Assembly: GCA_002747395.1 (NCBI GenBank)
Contig: PDPE01000034.1
Location: 1 to 64,000, forward strand
DNA: 64,000 bases
Source: Pseudomonadota bacterium
Lineage (GTDB): Bacteria > Pseudomonadota > Gammaproteobacteria > Pseudomonadales > Oleiphilaceae
Direction: 5' to 3'
Numbering within the stretch: the stretch's first letter is position 1; every line of letters begins with the position of its first letter. Both the position numbers and the translations under genes were made by a program. The notes under the pieces were generated by a model. It was not told the origin of the DNA and did not search any database. It saw only the letters and a program-made list of their open reading frames with translations. This document shows positions 62,958-64,000 of this stretch, piece by piece.

Positions 62958-64000
62958 ATGAGGTACTCGGATTTAAAAGTGTGTTCGTATAACAACCGAT
63001 TGTCGATTCTGGCATTTTTTCTAACCGGGCTTATGTCATTTTCAGCCTGGGCAGATTGTTCGGAATCCTCAAGGAGTTGGGTTCAAAAATCCTATATTTC
63101 CTATTATGGCAGACCTGGTGACCCTGGTGGTATTGATTACTGGGCCTGTCGCATGGACGGCACAGGTGGCAATCTCAAAAACATTATTGATGCATTCGGG
63201 GTTTCCTCTGAATTTACCGAACGCTATGGCGGGTTGACCAATAGTGAATTGATCGATTCCATATACCGGCAAATGTTTAATCGTGACCCGGACAGTGCCG
63301 GAAAACAATGGTATCTTGATGAACTGACTTCCGGACGCATGAATCTTCAAACCATTACGCTGAGTGTACTCAATGGGGCCACCGGGGTCGATGCAACCAT
63401 TGTCGCCAACAAACTTCAATTGGCTGATTACTTTACCGGGGTGCTTGCCGCAGGCAATGTAACCTACCGGGATATTGAGCTGGCGAAGGGCTTGCTTGAA
63501 ATTGTGGACGACACGGCAGAAAGCGTCAATCGAGCCAGGGGCAATGCCGATATGCTTGTCAACCTTTGGCGAAACCCGGGTACAGACTCGGCGTACTGTA
63601 ACAATACCTGCAATTACTCCAGAGACGGTATTTGTGATGATGGTGGGGACGGATCAGACAACGGTGTTTGCAATCTGGGCACCGACTGTGCGGACTGCGG
63701 ATTACGCACGGCCAATGCAGCCTGTAATGAGGGTTGCAGATACTCGGGTGATGGCCAGTGTGACGATGGAGGCACCAATTCCGATTACGCTGAATGTGCG
63801 CTTGGATCTGACTGTGCTGATTGTGGTGATCGTTCCTCCGAGATTCCCCGGCCAACCCCCGACCCGGATCCGGTTCCCGATCCAGGCAGTGATAACCCTC
63901 ACGTAATCACTGATCCAGACATGGTTATCCCTCCGCCTGTTGATGCCGGGCCTCCCGAAACGGCGGTCACGATTATTACCGATGCAAAAAACAATAAGGC
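62958..64000 (+). CDS. Secreted DUF4214-like protein with Cys-rich repeats (3' end outside window)
   Basis: An open frame of 347 codons that runs off the right edge. Start ATG 62958 has GGGAG upstream. After a signal peptide (ending SAWA) residues about 40-160 resemble DUF4214 (SYYGRPGDPGGIDYW, then MFNRDPDSAGKQWYLDEL), a domain common in secreted and surface-layer proteins. Two 35-residue Cys-rich repeats follow (214-248 and 256-290), each with six cysteines in the pattern C-x3-C-x7-C-DDGG-x7-C-x5-C-x2-C and ending DCADCG. A Pro/Asp-rich stretch (about 295-320) leads to further sequence. Probably a secreted adhesin or matrix protein; the C-terminal function is unseen. Confidence 0.8.
   Translation, partial: MRYSDLKVCSYNNRLSILAFFLTGLMSFSAWADCSESSRSWVQKSYISYYGRPGDPGGIDYWACRMDGTGGNLKNIIDAFGVSSEFTERYGGLTNSELIDSIYRQMFNRDPDSAGKQWYLDELTSGRMNLQTITLSVLNGATGVDATIVANKLQLADYFTGVLAAGNVTYRDIELAKGLLEIVDDTAESVNRARGNADMLVNLWRNPGTDSAYCNNTCNYSRDGICDDGGDGSDNGVCNLGTDCADCGLRTANAACNEGCRYSGDGQCDDGGTNSDYAECALGSDCADCGDRSSEIPRPTPDPDPVPDPGSDNPHVITDPDMVIPPPVDAGPPETAVTIITDAKNNK

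Overview
This window looks like the chromosome of a free-living or host-associated marine gammaproteobacterium. The evidence is familiar gammaproteobacterial gene order: gpmI-envC-ctpA-yibQ next to his genes, asmA-mutY-yggX-tRNA-Phe, and a rhodanese-grxC-secB group. It also has a Vibrio/Shewanella-type TonB2 system with TtpC and moderate GC content. No phage, transposase, CRISPR array or rRNA was seen. The genus cannot be fixed from sequence alone; an Oceanospirillales-like lineage is a guess.

Layout. 0.6-2.2 kb: rsgA and an SRPBCC protein. 2.4-4.1 kb: an HDOD/GAF-like regulator. 4.2-9.3 kb: a six-gene TonB2 energy-transduction operon (DUF3450, ttpC, exbB2, exbD2, tonB2, TPR) behind a candidate Fur box. 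9.5-11.1 kb: an Aer-like chemoreceptor. 11.4-17.5 kb: a haem-uptake locus (TonB-dependent receptor, hmuTUV) divergent from a ferredoxin-NADP reductase. 17.6-20.5 kb: an NSS-type transporter, a HutZ/HugZ haem-degrading enzyme and a class II amidotransferase. 20.8-24.8 kb: a manganese-type ABC importer with its DtxR/MntR regulator. 25.2-32.5 kb: an unusually long glutamate-synthase-like protein followed by a CysJ-like diflavin reductase. 32.6-33.7 kb: trpS. 34.0-42.3 kb: an exported-protein cluster (two lipoproteins, TlpA-like thioredoxin, DUF4266, CcdA, DUF3570) converging on apbE. 42.5-46.4 kb: an acyl-CoA dehydrogenase and a 7TM-DISM-like membrane protein. 46.7-61.1 kb: housekeeping genes from trmL to tRNA-Phe. 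61.5-64.0 kb: an outer-membrane-barrel-like protein and a truncated secreted DUF4214/Cys-rich protein.

How the genes work together. Much of the left half concerns metal supply. TonB2 can energise the haem receptor, HmuTUV moves haem inward, HutZ and Fpr could release the iron, and a Mn importer sits nearby. Fur-like sites precede TonB2, the receptor, hmuT/fpr, the 1022-residue lipoprotein and apbE, which suggests one iron-responsive group.

Most interesting system. Three exported proteins of the 34-41 kb cluster each carry a D-x-x-[ST]-G-A-[ST] motif, the kind of site at which ApbE attaches FMN. The adjacent apbE lacks the usual Mg-ligand Asp. Together with the TlpA/CcdA thiol-relay genes and the Fur-like sites, this suggests an iron-regulated, flavinylated extracytoplasmic redox system. 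A second unusual pattern is about 19 short tandem duplications (12-24 bp units, unrelated to each other), most of which straddle or abut start or stop codons.
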